This document shows, in pieces, positions 6,869-13,948 of a stretch of DNA of 28,896 bases; the first letter of the stretch is position 1, and each line of letters starts with the position of its first letter. Under the pieces are notes generated by a model. That model ran no database searches. It worked only from the letters and a program-made list of their open reading frames with translations, and had not been told where the DNA came from. Made by a program: the position numbers and the translations under genes. Source of the stretch: Oscillospiraceae bacterium (GTDB taxonomy: Bacteria; Bacillota; Clostridia; Oscillospirales; UBA929); assembly GCA_009784085.1 (NCBI GenBank), contig WRCJ01000008.1, positions 1-28,896 of the forward strand. Reading direction: 5' to 3'.

Positions 6869-7603
6869 TTAACCGATATCAAAATTTTGATCCTCTTTTA
6901 TGTTTCGCGTAATATGCTTGAACGCTTCCTCCACATCATCCGTAATAATGAATAAATTCCTGTCGCTCTCGGAGATCATCCCATGTGCAAGCAACATATC
7001 TATGTTTAACACTTTATTGTAGAAGTCTTTGCCAAAAATAACGAATGGAACGGTTTGTTGCATTTTGTGTGTTTGTGCAAGTGTCAAAATTTCAAAAAGC
7101 TCGTCAAACGTGCCGAACCCGCCGGGGAATATGACAAAGGCTTTTGCCAAAACCGCAAAATAGAATTTCCTTATGAAGAAGTAATGGAACGTGAAAACCA
7201 AATCTTCGGGGATATAAGGATTTGCGACCTGTTCAAAGGGAAGCAGAATATTAAACCCGACCGTAGGCTCTCCGGCTTCGGACGCGCCCTTGTTGGTGGC
7301 TTCCATAATGCCGCCGCCCCCGCCGGAGCAGATATAAAACTTTTCTTCGGGCGGTTTGTTTTTGAATGCTTCCTTTGACCATAAGGCCAGTTTATTTGCC
7401 AGTTTGCAAGCCGCGTCATAATACCTTTTGTTGTGTTCGTTCGGGTCGTCGGGCTTTATTCTTGCTGATCCGAACATAACGATTGTATTTTTGATATTTG
7501 CTTTATCAAGTTTGTCTTTCGTTTTAACAAACTCCTCAAACATACGAAACCCGCGTTCGCTCGTAACAAATTCGTTGTCAAACAGGTTTTCACTTTGTTT
7601 CAT
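6869..7603 (-). CDS. LOG-family Rossmann protein (cytokinin-type phosphoribohydrolase)
   Basis: A 244-residue member of the LOG / TIGR00730 superfamily, shown by FGSAR at about 45-49, the glycine-rich CSGGGGGIMEA (about 93-103) and the signature PGGFGTFDELFE (about 160-171). Characterised LOG enzymes release the base from nucleoside 5'-monophosphates (N6-modified AMP in the cytokinin pathway); in most bacteria the natural substrate is unknown. It has N- and C-terminal extensions relative to the shortest (about 190-residue) LOG proteins. The ATG has AGGAGA 7 nt upstream. Its base composition is clearly AT-richer than the surrounding housekeeping genes, and it lies inside the repeat-bounded island, so horizontal origin is inferred. 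Confidence 0.85.
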   Translation of the reverse strand: MKQSENLFDNEFVTSERGFRMFEEFVKTKDKLDKANIKNTIVMFGSARIKPDDPNEHNKRYYDAACKLANKLALWSKEAFKNKPPEEKFYICSGGGGGIMEATNKGASEAGEPTVGFNILLPFEQVANPYIPEDLVFTFHYFFIRKFYFAVLAKAFVIFPGGFGTFDELFEILTLAQTHKMQQTVPFVIFGKDFYNKVLNIDMLLAHGMISESDRNLFIITDDVEEAFKHITRNIKEDQNFDIG

Positions 7604-7868
7604 TTTCGTTTCTCCTTCAAATATATCGCCACTATCAAACTGTTAGCGCCACGCAAGAATGGCCGGCAGACGACAGGGTTGCTTGACCGCGAATAGCCGT
7701 GTATAATGTCACTAACGCGGGCTTCGCCCGCAACCCAGTAATTTCACATGGGGCATCGCCCCATACCCCGTCGGGCTAGTGCGTCAAACGGGCGAAGCGA
7801 CTTCGCCCTCTGCACTACGAAATCTTGACATTTCACCATATAAAACTTTGAGATCAGATTGGGAGGCA
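7604..7868. other. Intergenic segment with a cluster of short hairpins
   Basis: No gene is seen. A possible plus-strand promoter (TTGCTT-N17-TATAAT, 7679-7707) precedes three compact stems: GCGGGC/GCCCGC near 7717-7731, ATGGGGC/GCCCCAT near 7748-7764, and GGGCGAAG/CTTCGCCC near 7789-7807, the last enclosed by AGTGC/GCACT. GC content here is higher than in both flanking genes. It could be a small RNA or an intergenic repeat element. Confidence 0.45.
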
Positions 7869-8378
7869 TCAACTCATATCAGTTTTGACGTCGCCTGATT
7901 CTGTGTGAAGAATAACAGAATCAGAATAAAACTCAAATGCTGTCACAAGATCAGTATCAACTGATTTAAGAACTTCGCCATTCATATCGAATGTGACAAA
8001 TCCAACTTCTGTTATGACAATAAGTTTTGAATCAACATGCTTTGCGAAAAAGAATGTCCCATACAATTCCTTCTCAAACAACAATTTATTTGTGCAGAAG
8101 TTAAAAAGCGCAATGTTTCTATTATATCCAATTGCGATTTTATCTTTATCAATTGATAGTAGCGATGGCATTTCGCCTGTTTCAGAAAATAACACTATGC
8201 AAAACACATCTTCTGTAATGTGATGACATATTCTAATTGCATAATAGCATTCCTGATAACAAGATGATTCACCTAACCTTAGACTACCTTTTAAGGATGA
8301 TTGAGCAACTTTGTCCGCTTCCATCTTTGAAGGAAGCTTCCATGTTGTCAAACGATAATCGCCTAATAACAAAAACAC
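7869..8378 (-). CDS. Hypothetical protein, beta-rich, AT-rich gene
   Basis: I do not recognise this 169-residue protein. It has no signal peptide or membrane helix. Its alternating hydrophobic strands with turns (LSIDKDKIAIGYNRN, KLIVITEVGFVTFDMNGEV, SVILHTESGDV) resemble blades of a propeller-like fold, as in some immunity-type or WD-like small proteins, but this is only an impression. The GTG at 8378 is chosen because GGAGG lies 8 nt upstream; the TTG at 8393 has no ribosome site. A good promoter (8429-8457) precedes it. It lies in the AT-rich island with the LOG gene. Confidence 0.65.
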   Translation of the reverse strand: MFLLLGDYRLTTWKLPSKMEADKVAQSSLKGSLRLGESSCYQECYYAIRICHHITEDVFCIVLFSETGEMPSLLSIDKDKIAIGYNRNIALFNFCTNKLLFEKELYGTFFFAKHVDSKLIVITEVGFVTFDMNGEVLKSVDTDLVTAFEFYSDSVILHTESGDVKTDMS

Positions 8379-8428
8379 TCTATTTGCCTCCAAACAGATT
8401 CATTGTTATTGGTTTTGTTCCTTCCTAA

Positions 8429-8457
8429 ACTATACCAAATATCTTAGCAAAAGTCAA
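8429..8457 (-). promoter_or_regulatory. Promoter of the orphan island gene
   Basis: TTGACT-N17-TATAGT on the minus strand, about 50 nt before the GTG start at 8378. Confidence 0.65.
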
Positions 8458-8514
8458 CAAAAATGGCGTCCCTTAGTATAACCCTCCGCGCCGGTGACCG
8501 TCAAGGAATTTTGG

Positions 8515-8538
8515 TTGTCAAGTGAAAATTTTACTTGC
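8515..8538. repeat. 24-nt repeat, copy 2 (nagB side of the AT-rich island)
   Basis: Identical to 6771-6794 in sequence and orientation. Read on the plus strand its TTTACT (8530-8535) sits 16 nt before TATGAT (8552-8557) and could serve as a weak -35 for nagB. Confidence 0.9.
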
Positions 8539-8597
8539 AATCTTGCGAGAGTATGATAAACTGCTGTACAGTATTATATTTAAGGAGGTTGGCATAT

Positions 8598-9323
8598 ATG
8601 AAACGCATTGTGTGCAAAAACTACGAGGAAATGAGCCGCGCCGGCGCGCTCATCATGGCCGAGCAGATCTGGAGCAAGCCGGACTGCGTATTGGGTTTTT
8701 CCACCGGATCGACGCCTGTCGGTTTGTATGGGAACCTTGCGGCCATGCATGAAGATGGGGCGCTCGACTTCTCTCGCGTCACGACGTTCAACCTGGACGA
8801 GTATTACCCCATGCCCAAAGCCAATGCGCAGAGTTATTACACGTTTATGCATGAGACCCTGTTTTCCCGCTTGAATGTAGATCCTGCCCGCGTTCACTTG
8901 CCCGACGGAGGCGCCGCCGACGCCGGCGCGGCATGCGACGATTACGAGAGGGCGCTGGCGGCGGCAGGCGGCGTCGACCTGCAACTGCTGGGGATTGGCC
9001 ATAATGGGCACATCGCCTTCAACGAGCCGGCCGACGAAATGCCGGTGCGCACAGCTCTCGTGTCCCTGACCGAGGAAACCATCGAGGCCAACGCCCGCTT
9101 CTTTAGCAACAGCGACGAGGTGCCGCGCCATGCGCTTTCCATGGGCATGGGTTCCATTTTATCCGCGCGCCGGCTGCTGATGATCATTTCGGGCAAAGAC
9201 AAGGCGCCCGCGGTATCGCGGCTGTTTTCCGGCATCATCACGACACAGTTCCCCGCTTCCCTGATTGCGTTGCACCCCGATGTGCTGGTCTTGCTGGATG
9301 AGGGCGCCGCCGAGGGGCTGTGA
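8598..9323 (+). CDS. nagB: Glucosamine-6-phosphate deaminase
   Basis: A 241-residue NagB that converts glucosamine-6-phosphate to fructose-6-phosphate and ammonia, linking amino-sugar catabolism to glycolysis. Diagnostic motifs are GFSTGSTPVGLY (about 33-44), TFNLDEYY with the catalytic Asp (about 64-71) and GIGHNGHIAFNEP (about 129-141) with the active-site His. The ATG at 8598 has AAGGAGG 9 nt upstream. The protein is slightly shorter at its C-terminus than E. coli NagB, as in other Gram-positive members, and lacks the E. coli allosteric tail. It is transcribed alone; no nagA or PTS gene is adjacent. Confidence 0.94.
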   Translation: MKRIVCKNYEEMSRAGALIMAEQIWSKPDCVLGFSTGSTPVGLYGNLAAMHEDGALDFSRVTTFNLDEYYPMPKANAQSYYTFMHETLFSRLNVDPARVHLPDGGAADAGAACDDYERALAAAGGVDLQLLGIGHNGHIAFNEPADEMPVRTALVSLTEETIEANARFFSNSDEVPRHALSMGMGSILSARRLLMIISGKDKAPAVSRLFSGIITTQFPASLIALHPDVLVLLDEGAAEGL

Positions 9324-9398
9324 CGCGGCGTTTTTCACATTCGCGATCGCACTCGCGATGGCATTCGCGGCGTTGATTCGTAATTGGTTCGTATTCAT

Positions 9399-9427
9399 TT
9401 GATCTATAGCCCCATATGTGGTATGAT
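9399..9427 (+). promoter_or_regulatory. Promoter of the citrate synthase-ftcD operon
   Basis: TTGATC-N17-TATGAT, about 40 nt before the citrate synthase ATG. Confidence 0.7.
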
Positions 9428-9467
9428 GGAAGAAGACTAATATAAAAAGTAAAAAGGAGATGATGAA

Positions 9468-10835
9468 ATGGCTTATTCCATGGGACCCCTTTCCCGGAAT
9501 TTCGTCGAGAGGGCGTGCGAGACTCACGCGCAGTACAACTATATCGATCCGTCGCATTATGGGAGCTACTCTGTCAAGCGGGGGCTTCGCAACGCGGACA
9601 ACACGGGCGTGCTAGCCGGCTTCACCCGCATAGGTAGCGTGCAGGGCGCCGTCGTGCAGGATGGTGTCCGCCTGCCCGTGGAGGGCCGGTTGTTCTACCG
9701 CGGCATCGATGTGGTCGATCTCATCGGCGGCTTTAGCGCAGAGGATCGCTTTGGCTTTGAGGAGACCTGCTATTTGTTGCTGTTTGGCTATCTGCCCACG
9801 GCCTCCCAGCTGGAGGAGTTCAAGCAGGTGATCGAGGAGATGCGCGCGCTGCCCGACAATTTCTTTGAGGACATGATCCTAAAGGCGCCCAGCCCCGACG
9901 TGATGAACAAGCTGGCGCGCGGCATCCTGGCCCTATACTCCTACGACGAAACGCCCGACGCCATCGACCTGGGTAGCCTACTGCGGCAGTCCATCGGCCT
10001 CATCGCGCGGGTACCGGTGATTGTCGCCCACGCCTACTCTGTCAAACGGCATTACTACGACCACGAGAGTTTGGTATTGCACTACCCCGAAGCGGGCCTG
10101 TCCACCTCGGAGAATTTCCTCCGTTCCGTGCGCCCCAACAGGCAATACACCAAAGAAGAGGCGCAGCTGTTGGATATTTGCCTGGTGTTGCACGCCGAAC
10201 ACGGCGGCGGCAACAACTCGGCCTTTTCCTGCCGCGTCCTGACATCCTCGGGTACCGACACGTACGCCGCGCTGTCGGCGGCGGTGGGCAGTTTGAAGGG
10301 GCCCAAGCACGGCGGCGCCAACAACAAGGTCATGGCCATGTTCGGCGAGATTCGCGAACATGTGAAGGACTGGAAGGACGACGACGAGGTGTCGGCGTAT
10401 CTGGCAAAGATCATCCGCAAGGAAGCCGGCGACGGCAGCGGGCTGATTTACGGCATGGGCCACGCGGTCTATACGTTGTCGGACCCCCGGGCCGTGCTGC
10501 TCAAAAAATATGCCAAGCAGTTGGCCCCCAAGCATGGTATGCTGGACGAGTTCCTGTTGATGGAATCTATCGAACGTTTGACGCCCAAAGTTTTTGCCGA
10601 AGTGAAGGGGAGCGTCAAAAGGATCTCCGCGAATGTGGATATGTATGTCGGCTTGGTCTATCAAATGCTGGACATCCCCAAGGACCTGTGTACGCCTATC
10701 TTTGCCATCGCCCGCACGTCGGGCTGGTGCGCCCACCGCATCGAGGAGGCGTTGACAGGCGGGCGCATTATCCGCCCGGCCTACCGCTCGGTGGCCGAAG
10801 AGCAACCCTTTGTACCGCTAAACGAGAGAGGATAG
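9468..10835 (+). CDS. gltA: Citrate synthase (citrate/2-methylcitrate synthase family)
   Basis: A 455-residue citrate synthase that condenses acetyl-CoA and oxaloacetate. The conserved residues are visible: LHAEHGGGNNS (H242/H245), GPKHGGAN with H281 (equivalent of the catalytic His274), GMGHAVYTLSDPRA with H332 (His320) and NVDMYVG with D391 (Asp375). The length and the roughly 45-residue N-terminal extension fit the clostridial long form. The sequence alone does not separate citrate from methylcitrate synthase. The ATG has AAGGAG 8 nt upstream. The next gene, ftcD, starts 9 nt after the stop, so the two form one operon; no aconitase or isocitrate dehydrogenase gene is nearby. Confidence 0.93.
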   Translation: MAYSMGPLSRNFVERACETHAQYNYIDPSHYGSYSVKRGLRNADNTGVLAGFTRIGSVQGAVVQDGVRLPVEGRLFYRGIDVVDLIGGFSAEDRFGFEETCYLLLFGYLPTASQLEEFKQVIEEMRALPDNFFEDMILKAPSPDVMNKLARGILALYSYDETPDAIDLGSLLRQSIGLIARVPVIVAHAYSVKRHYYDHESLVLHYPEAGLSTSENFLRSVRPNRQYTKEEAQLLDICLVLHAEHGGGNNSAFSCRVLTSSGTDTYAALSAAVGSLKGPKHGGANNKVMAMFGEIREHVKDWKDDDEVSAYLAKIIRKEAGDGSGLIYGMGHAVYTLSDPRAVLLKKYAKQLAPKHGMLDEFLLMESIERLTPKVFAEVKGSVKRISANVDMYVGLVYQMLDIPKDLCTPIFAIARTSGWCAHRIEEALTGGRIIRPAYRSVAEEQPFVPLNERG

Positions 10836-10844
10836 CCTATTATC

Positions 10845-11753
10845 ATGCCCCCCCTTATCGAATGCGTCCCCAACATCAGCGAAGGCCGCGACCGGCGTGT
10901 CATCGATGACATTGTAGGCGCCGCGCAAAGAGCAGAGGGTTGCCGCGTGTTGCATGTCAGCCCGGATGAAGATCACAACCGCACGGTCATTACGATGGTG
11001 GGAAGCCCGGCGTCTGTCGGGGAGGCGGCGGTCGCGCTGGCGGCGCGGGCCGCCTCGCGCATCGATCTGACGCGGCACAGCGGCGAGCATCCCCGGATGG
11101 GCGCCGTGGACGTCGTCCCCTTTGTCCCGCTGCGGGAGGCCTCCTATGCCGAATGCGCGGCGCTCAGCCGCCGCGTGGGCGCCCGGATCTGGCGGGAGGC
11201 GCGTGTGCCGGTATTCCTGTACGCGCTGTCGGCCACCGGCGACCATCGAAAGAACTTGGCGGACATCCGGCGGGGCGGTTTCGAGGGGATGTTTGACAAA
11301 ATTAAACAACCGCAGTGGCGCCCGGATTTCGGCGGCGCCATCCATCCCACAGCTGGCGCAGTGGCCTGCGGCGCGCGCAGGCCACTGGTAGCCTTCAACG
11401 TCAATCTGGATACTGACGATATCTCGGCCGCGCGGGAGATCGCGAAAGCCCTCCGTCAGTCTGACGGAGGGTTGCCGGGCGTCTTGGCGCTGGGGATGCT
11501 CATGCGCAGCCGCAACCGGCCAATGGCGCAAGTCTCGATGAATCTATGCGATACGGAAAAGACCCCGCTGTGGCGCGCCTTCGAGGCGGTCCGGGGCGAG
11601 GCGTTGGCGCGCGGGATATGCGTGGCCGGCAGCGAGATTGTCGGGATGATCTCCCGGCGCGCGCTGGATAGCTGCGCCGGGCATGATCTGCGCCTCACGG
11701 GGTTCGACGCGCGCGCGCAGGTGCTGGAGGATCACATCATCGATCTCTCATAG
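10845..11753 (+). CDS. ftcD: Glutamate formimidoyltransferase
   Basis: A 302-residue single-domain enzyme that transfers the formimino group from formiminoglutamate to tetrahydrofolate in histidine degradation and one-carbon supply. The family is shown by the N-terminal ECVPNISEGRD, HSGEHPRMGAVDVVPFVP (about 66-83) and AFNVNLDT (about 183-190). The cyclodeaminase half of the bifunctional eukaryotic enzyme is absent, as usual in Clostridia, and no fchA or hut gene is next to it. The ATG is preceded by AGAGGA. It sits 9 nt after citrate synthase, an uncommon pairing, and its last 6 nt overlap the end of convergent metA. Confidence 0.92.
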   Translation: MPPLIECVPNISEGRDRRVIDDIVGAAQRAEGCRVLHVSPDEDHNRTVITMVGSPASVGEAAVALAARAASRIDLTRHSGEHPRMGAVDVVPFVPLREASYAECAALSRRVGARIWREARVPVFLYALSATGDHRKNLADIRRGGFEGMFDKIKQPQWRPDFGGAIHPTAGAVACGARRPLVAFNVNLDTDDISAAREIAKALRQSDGGLPGVLALGMLMRSRNRPMAQVSMNLCDTEKTPLWRAFEAVRGEALARGICVAGSEIVGMISRRALDSCAGHDLRLTGFDARAQVLEDHIIDLS

Positions 11754-12662
11754 ATCGCTCAGGTTGTACGGCGTCGATTGATAGACACAATAGTTGAGCC
11801 AGTTGGAATAAAGAAGGTAGGCATGGGATCGCCAAGTCTTTCGCGGCTTCCTGGCCGGATCGCCCCCGGGGAAATAGTTTTCCGGCGCCCGGGTGCCCAG
11901 GCCACGGTCCAGATCGCGAAAGTATTCCTGTGCCAGCGTACCGGCGTCATATTCCGAGTGGCCGGTTACGAATACCTGCCGCCCGTCGCGGCTAGCCGCC
12001 AGGTAGACGCCGGCCCGGGGCGAGGACGCGAGGATCTGTAGCCCGGGGACCTTGAGGATGTCGGCGGCGCGCACCTCCGTGTGGCGCGAGTGGGGGGCGC
12101 GGAACGAATCGTCGAACCCGCGCATGAGCGGCAGCTCCCGGATGAGGATCTCATGCTCGAAAACGCCGAAGAGTTTTTCGCGCAATTCGTATTTGGGGAT
12201 CCCGTAGTGGTGATACAGCCCCGCCTGGGCGCCCCAGCAGATGTGGAAGGTGGAAAAGACATTCGTTTTTGACCAGTCCATAATGGCGCACAGCTCAGGC
12301 CAGTACTCCACCTGCGTAAACGGCAACATCTCAACCGGCGCCCCGGTGATGATCAGCCCGTCATAGCGAAGGTCTTTGATCTTGTCGAAGGTGGTATAGA
12401 AAGCGAACAAATGCTCACGGGACGTGTTCTTCGAGAGGTAGGAGGAAGTCTGCATCAGCTCCACCTCGATCTGCAAGGGCGTGTTGGACAGGCACCGTAA
12501 GATCTGCGTCTCGGTGGCCACCTTGGTGGGCATGAGATTGAGTATGACGAGTTTGAGCGGGCGTATGTCCTGGCGCGAGGCGCGATGTTCGGTCATGACG
12601 AAGATCCCCTCGCTCTCCAAGACCGCCCGCGCCGGCAGCGAATCTGATATCCTGATCGGCAT
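11748..12662 (-). CDS. metA: Homoserine O-acetyltransferase (MetA type)
   Basis: A 304-residue MetA-family enzyme that acylates homoserine in methionine synthesis. Numbering matches characterised enzymes: C142 in HICWGAQAGLY is the nucleophile, and H235 and E237 in TGHSEY complete the active site. Residue 111 is Glu (GAPVEMLPF); in this family Glu111 is reported to select acetyl-CoA and Gly111 succinyl-CoA, so acetylation is predicted. The ATG at 12662 has GAGGAGGG 5-7 nt upstream; the open frame continues upstream through repeats as a hydrophobic extension that I reject. No S-box or T-box leader is visible. The promoter at 12718-12746 adjoins an 11-nt tandem array. The 3' end overlaps ftcD by 6 nt, tail to tail. 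Confidence 0.93.
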   Translation of the reverse strand: MPIRISDSLPARAVLESEGIFVMTEHRASRQDIRPLKLVILNLMPTKVATETQILRCLSNTPLQIEVELMQTSSYLSKNTSREHLFAFYTTFDKIKDLRYDGLIITGAPVEMLPFTQVEYWPELCAIMDWSKTNVFSTFHICWGAQAGLYHHYGIPKYELREKLFGVFEHEILIRELPLMRGFDDSFRAPHSRHTEVRAADILKVPGLQILASSPRAGVYLAASRDGRQVFVTGHSEYDAGTLAQEYFRDLDRGLGTRAPENYFPGGDPARKPRKTWRSHAYLLYSNWLNYCVYQSTPYNLSDL

Positions 12663-12691
12663 AAAGCCCCCTCCTCGCATGATGTATAGTG

Positions 12692-12715
12692 CATAAGAGC
12701 ATAAGAGCATAAGAG
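12692..12715. repeat. 8-nt tandem array in the metA leader
   Basis: Three perfect copies of CATAAGAG (plus strand), between the metA -10 box and its ribosome binding site. Confidence 0.8.
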
Positions 12716-12717
12716 AA

Positions 12718-12746
12718 ATTATACCAGAAGTGAAACAGCAAAGCAA
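12718..12746 (-). promoter_or_regulatory. metA promoter
   Basis: TTGCTT-N17-TATAAT on the minus strand. The -35 hexamer lies within the 11-nt array, whose further units repeat TTGCTTT- or TTGTTTT-like sequence at one-turn spacing upstream. Confidence 0.65.
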
Positions 12747-12826
12747 CAGCAAAACAACAAGAAAACAACAAGAAAGCAACGAGAAAGCAACGGGAAAGCA
12801 ACGGGAAAGCAACGGGAAAGCGGCAG
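12732..12826. repeat. 11-nt tandem array upstream of and across the metA -35 box
   Basis: About nine copies of an 11-nt unit (GCAACGGGAAA on the plus strand), perfect toward the degV side and drifting toward metA. The 11-nt period is close to one helical turn, so all units face the same side of the DNA. Confidence 0.85.
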
Positions 12827-12862
12827 GCGAATCCCGCGATATAAATTATCGGCCATATTATA

Positions 12863-12891
12863 TTGAATTTCTCCGCGAAATACAATATAAT
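12863..12891 (+). promoter_or_regulatory. degV promoter
   Basis: TTGAAT-N17-TATAAT with a perfect -10, about 45 nt before the degV ATG and divergent from the metA promoter. Confidence 0.8.
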
Positions 12892-12934
12892 AGTATAAAC
12901 AGGGATTTATTTATAGGTAAGGAGGCCCCGCGCG

Positions 12935-13816
12935 ATGGAAAAGATACTGTTGGTCACCGACGCGGCCAATGACTTGACGCCCGAACTCGTCGCCGGCCGG
13001 CCCATAGCCATTGTGCCCGCCACCGTCATTTTCGACGGAAAGGAATACAAGGAGTTTTTCGATCTCAAAGCCGAGGAGTTTTGGGACGTATTGGAACGGC
13101 TGAATGAGATCCCCGTTACGCAACAGGCGTCGCCCACGGAATTTGTGGAATGCTACCGGAAGGCCATCGAGCAGGGCTACACCCATATCATCGTGAGCCC
13201 GGTTTCCGCGACAGCCAGCGGCGTGCTGACCGTGGCGACCCTTGCCCGCGACCTCCTGGCCGAGGAGCTCGGCGGGAAGCTTCCCCTCACCTTTGCGTTC
13301 ATCGATTCCCGCGGCTATTCGATGATCTATGGGCGCGTCATCCTGGAGACGGCCGCGCTGATCGAAGCCGGCGCGTCCTTCGACGAGGCCGTCAGCGCCT
13401 TTCGCGATCGTGTCTCGCGTTCCGAGGCGTTGTTTATGGTCTATTCGCTCCGGCATATCCGCAAGAGCGGCCGCATCGGCGGCATGAGCGCCTTCGTGGG
13501 CGAAGCCATGGGGCTGCGGCCCATCCTGCGTTGCCTGGATGGATCGATCAATCCCATCGAAAAGGTCCGCGGGTCGAACAAACTCATCCCGCGCATGCTC
13601 ACGCTGGTGGAGGGGTTCTGCGTGGATCCTGGCAGCCAGGAGTTCTACATTGTCTATACCAAGACGCCCGCCGAAGAGATAGACAGGGCGGAGGCCGAAA
13701 TCCGCCGGGTATTCGCCCCGAAGGATGTACACCGCGTGCCCATTTGCCCGACGGTGTCGGTCAATACAGGCCCCCATTGCATGGGCGTAGTATATTATGG
13801 GGCAAAAAGGGGCTAA
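12935..13816 (+). CDS. DegV family fatty-acid-binding protein
   Basis: A 293-residue DegV-family protein. These bind a fatty acid between two domains and in some species (FakB) present it to a fatty-acid kinase; which role applies here is unknown. Visible landmarks are the N-terminal LVTDAANDLTPEL (family consensus TDSxxDLP), QASPTEF (about 63-69), VSPVSATASGV (about 88-98), the FIDSRGYSM strand and the late RKSGRIGG (about 181-188). The ATG has AAGGAGG 9 nt upstream. No fakA partner is next to it. It has its own promoter and is followed, after 45 nt, by the pgk promoter. Confidence 0.9.
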   Translation: MEKILLVTDAANDLTPELVAGRPIAIVPATVIFDGKEYKEFFDLKAEEFWDVLERLNEIPVTQQASPTEFVECYRKAIEQGYTHIIVSPVSATASGVLTVATLARDLLAEELGGKLPLTFAFIDSRGYSMIYGRVILETAALIEAGASFDEAVSAFRDRVSRSEALFMVYSLRHIRKSGRIGGMSAFVGEAMGLRPILRCLDGSINPIEKVRGSNKLIPRMLTLVEGFCVDPGSQEFYIVYTKTPAEEIDRAEAEIRRVFAPKDVHRVPICPTVSVNTGPHCMGVVYYGAKRG

Positions 13817-13861
13817 TCTTTGGCAAGTAAAATAAGAATTTCATAATTCATGGGTTTTTTC

Positions 13862-13890
13862 TTGATTTTCTTCCGATATATATGTATAAT
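13862..13890 (+). promoter_or_regulatory. pgk promoter
   Basis: TTGATT-N17-TATAAT, about 55-60 nt before the GTG start of pgk. It probably drives pgk and possibly the genes that follow. Confidence 0.75.
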
Positions 13891-13948
13891 GTCATTTGAC
13901 AATGATTTGACAAAGAATGCGGACCCCAACCCGCTAGGAGGTATTGCG

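Noticed and set aside
12663..12812. N-terminal hydrophobic extension of MetA (start at 12812)
   Set aside because: It is read through tandem repeats and across the promoter, and the ATG at 12662 has an excellent ribosome site and gives residue numbering that matches the family.
12732..12826. CRISPR array
   Set aside because: Direct tandem 11-nt units without spacers; no array of 24-40 nt repeats with unique spacers and no cas gene was found anywhere in the window.
12730..12972. 80-residue plus-strand frame over the 11-nt array
   Set aside because: Product of the repeat; overlaps the degV promoter and start and has no ribosome site.
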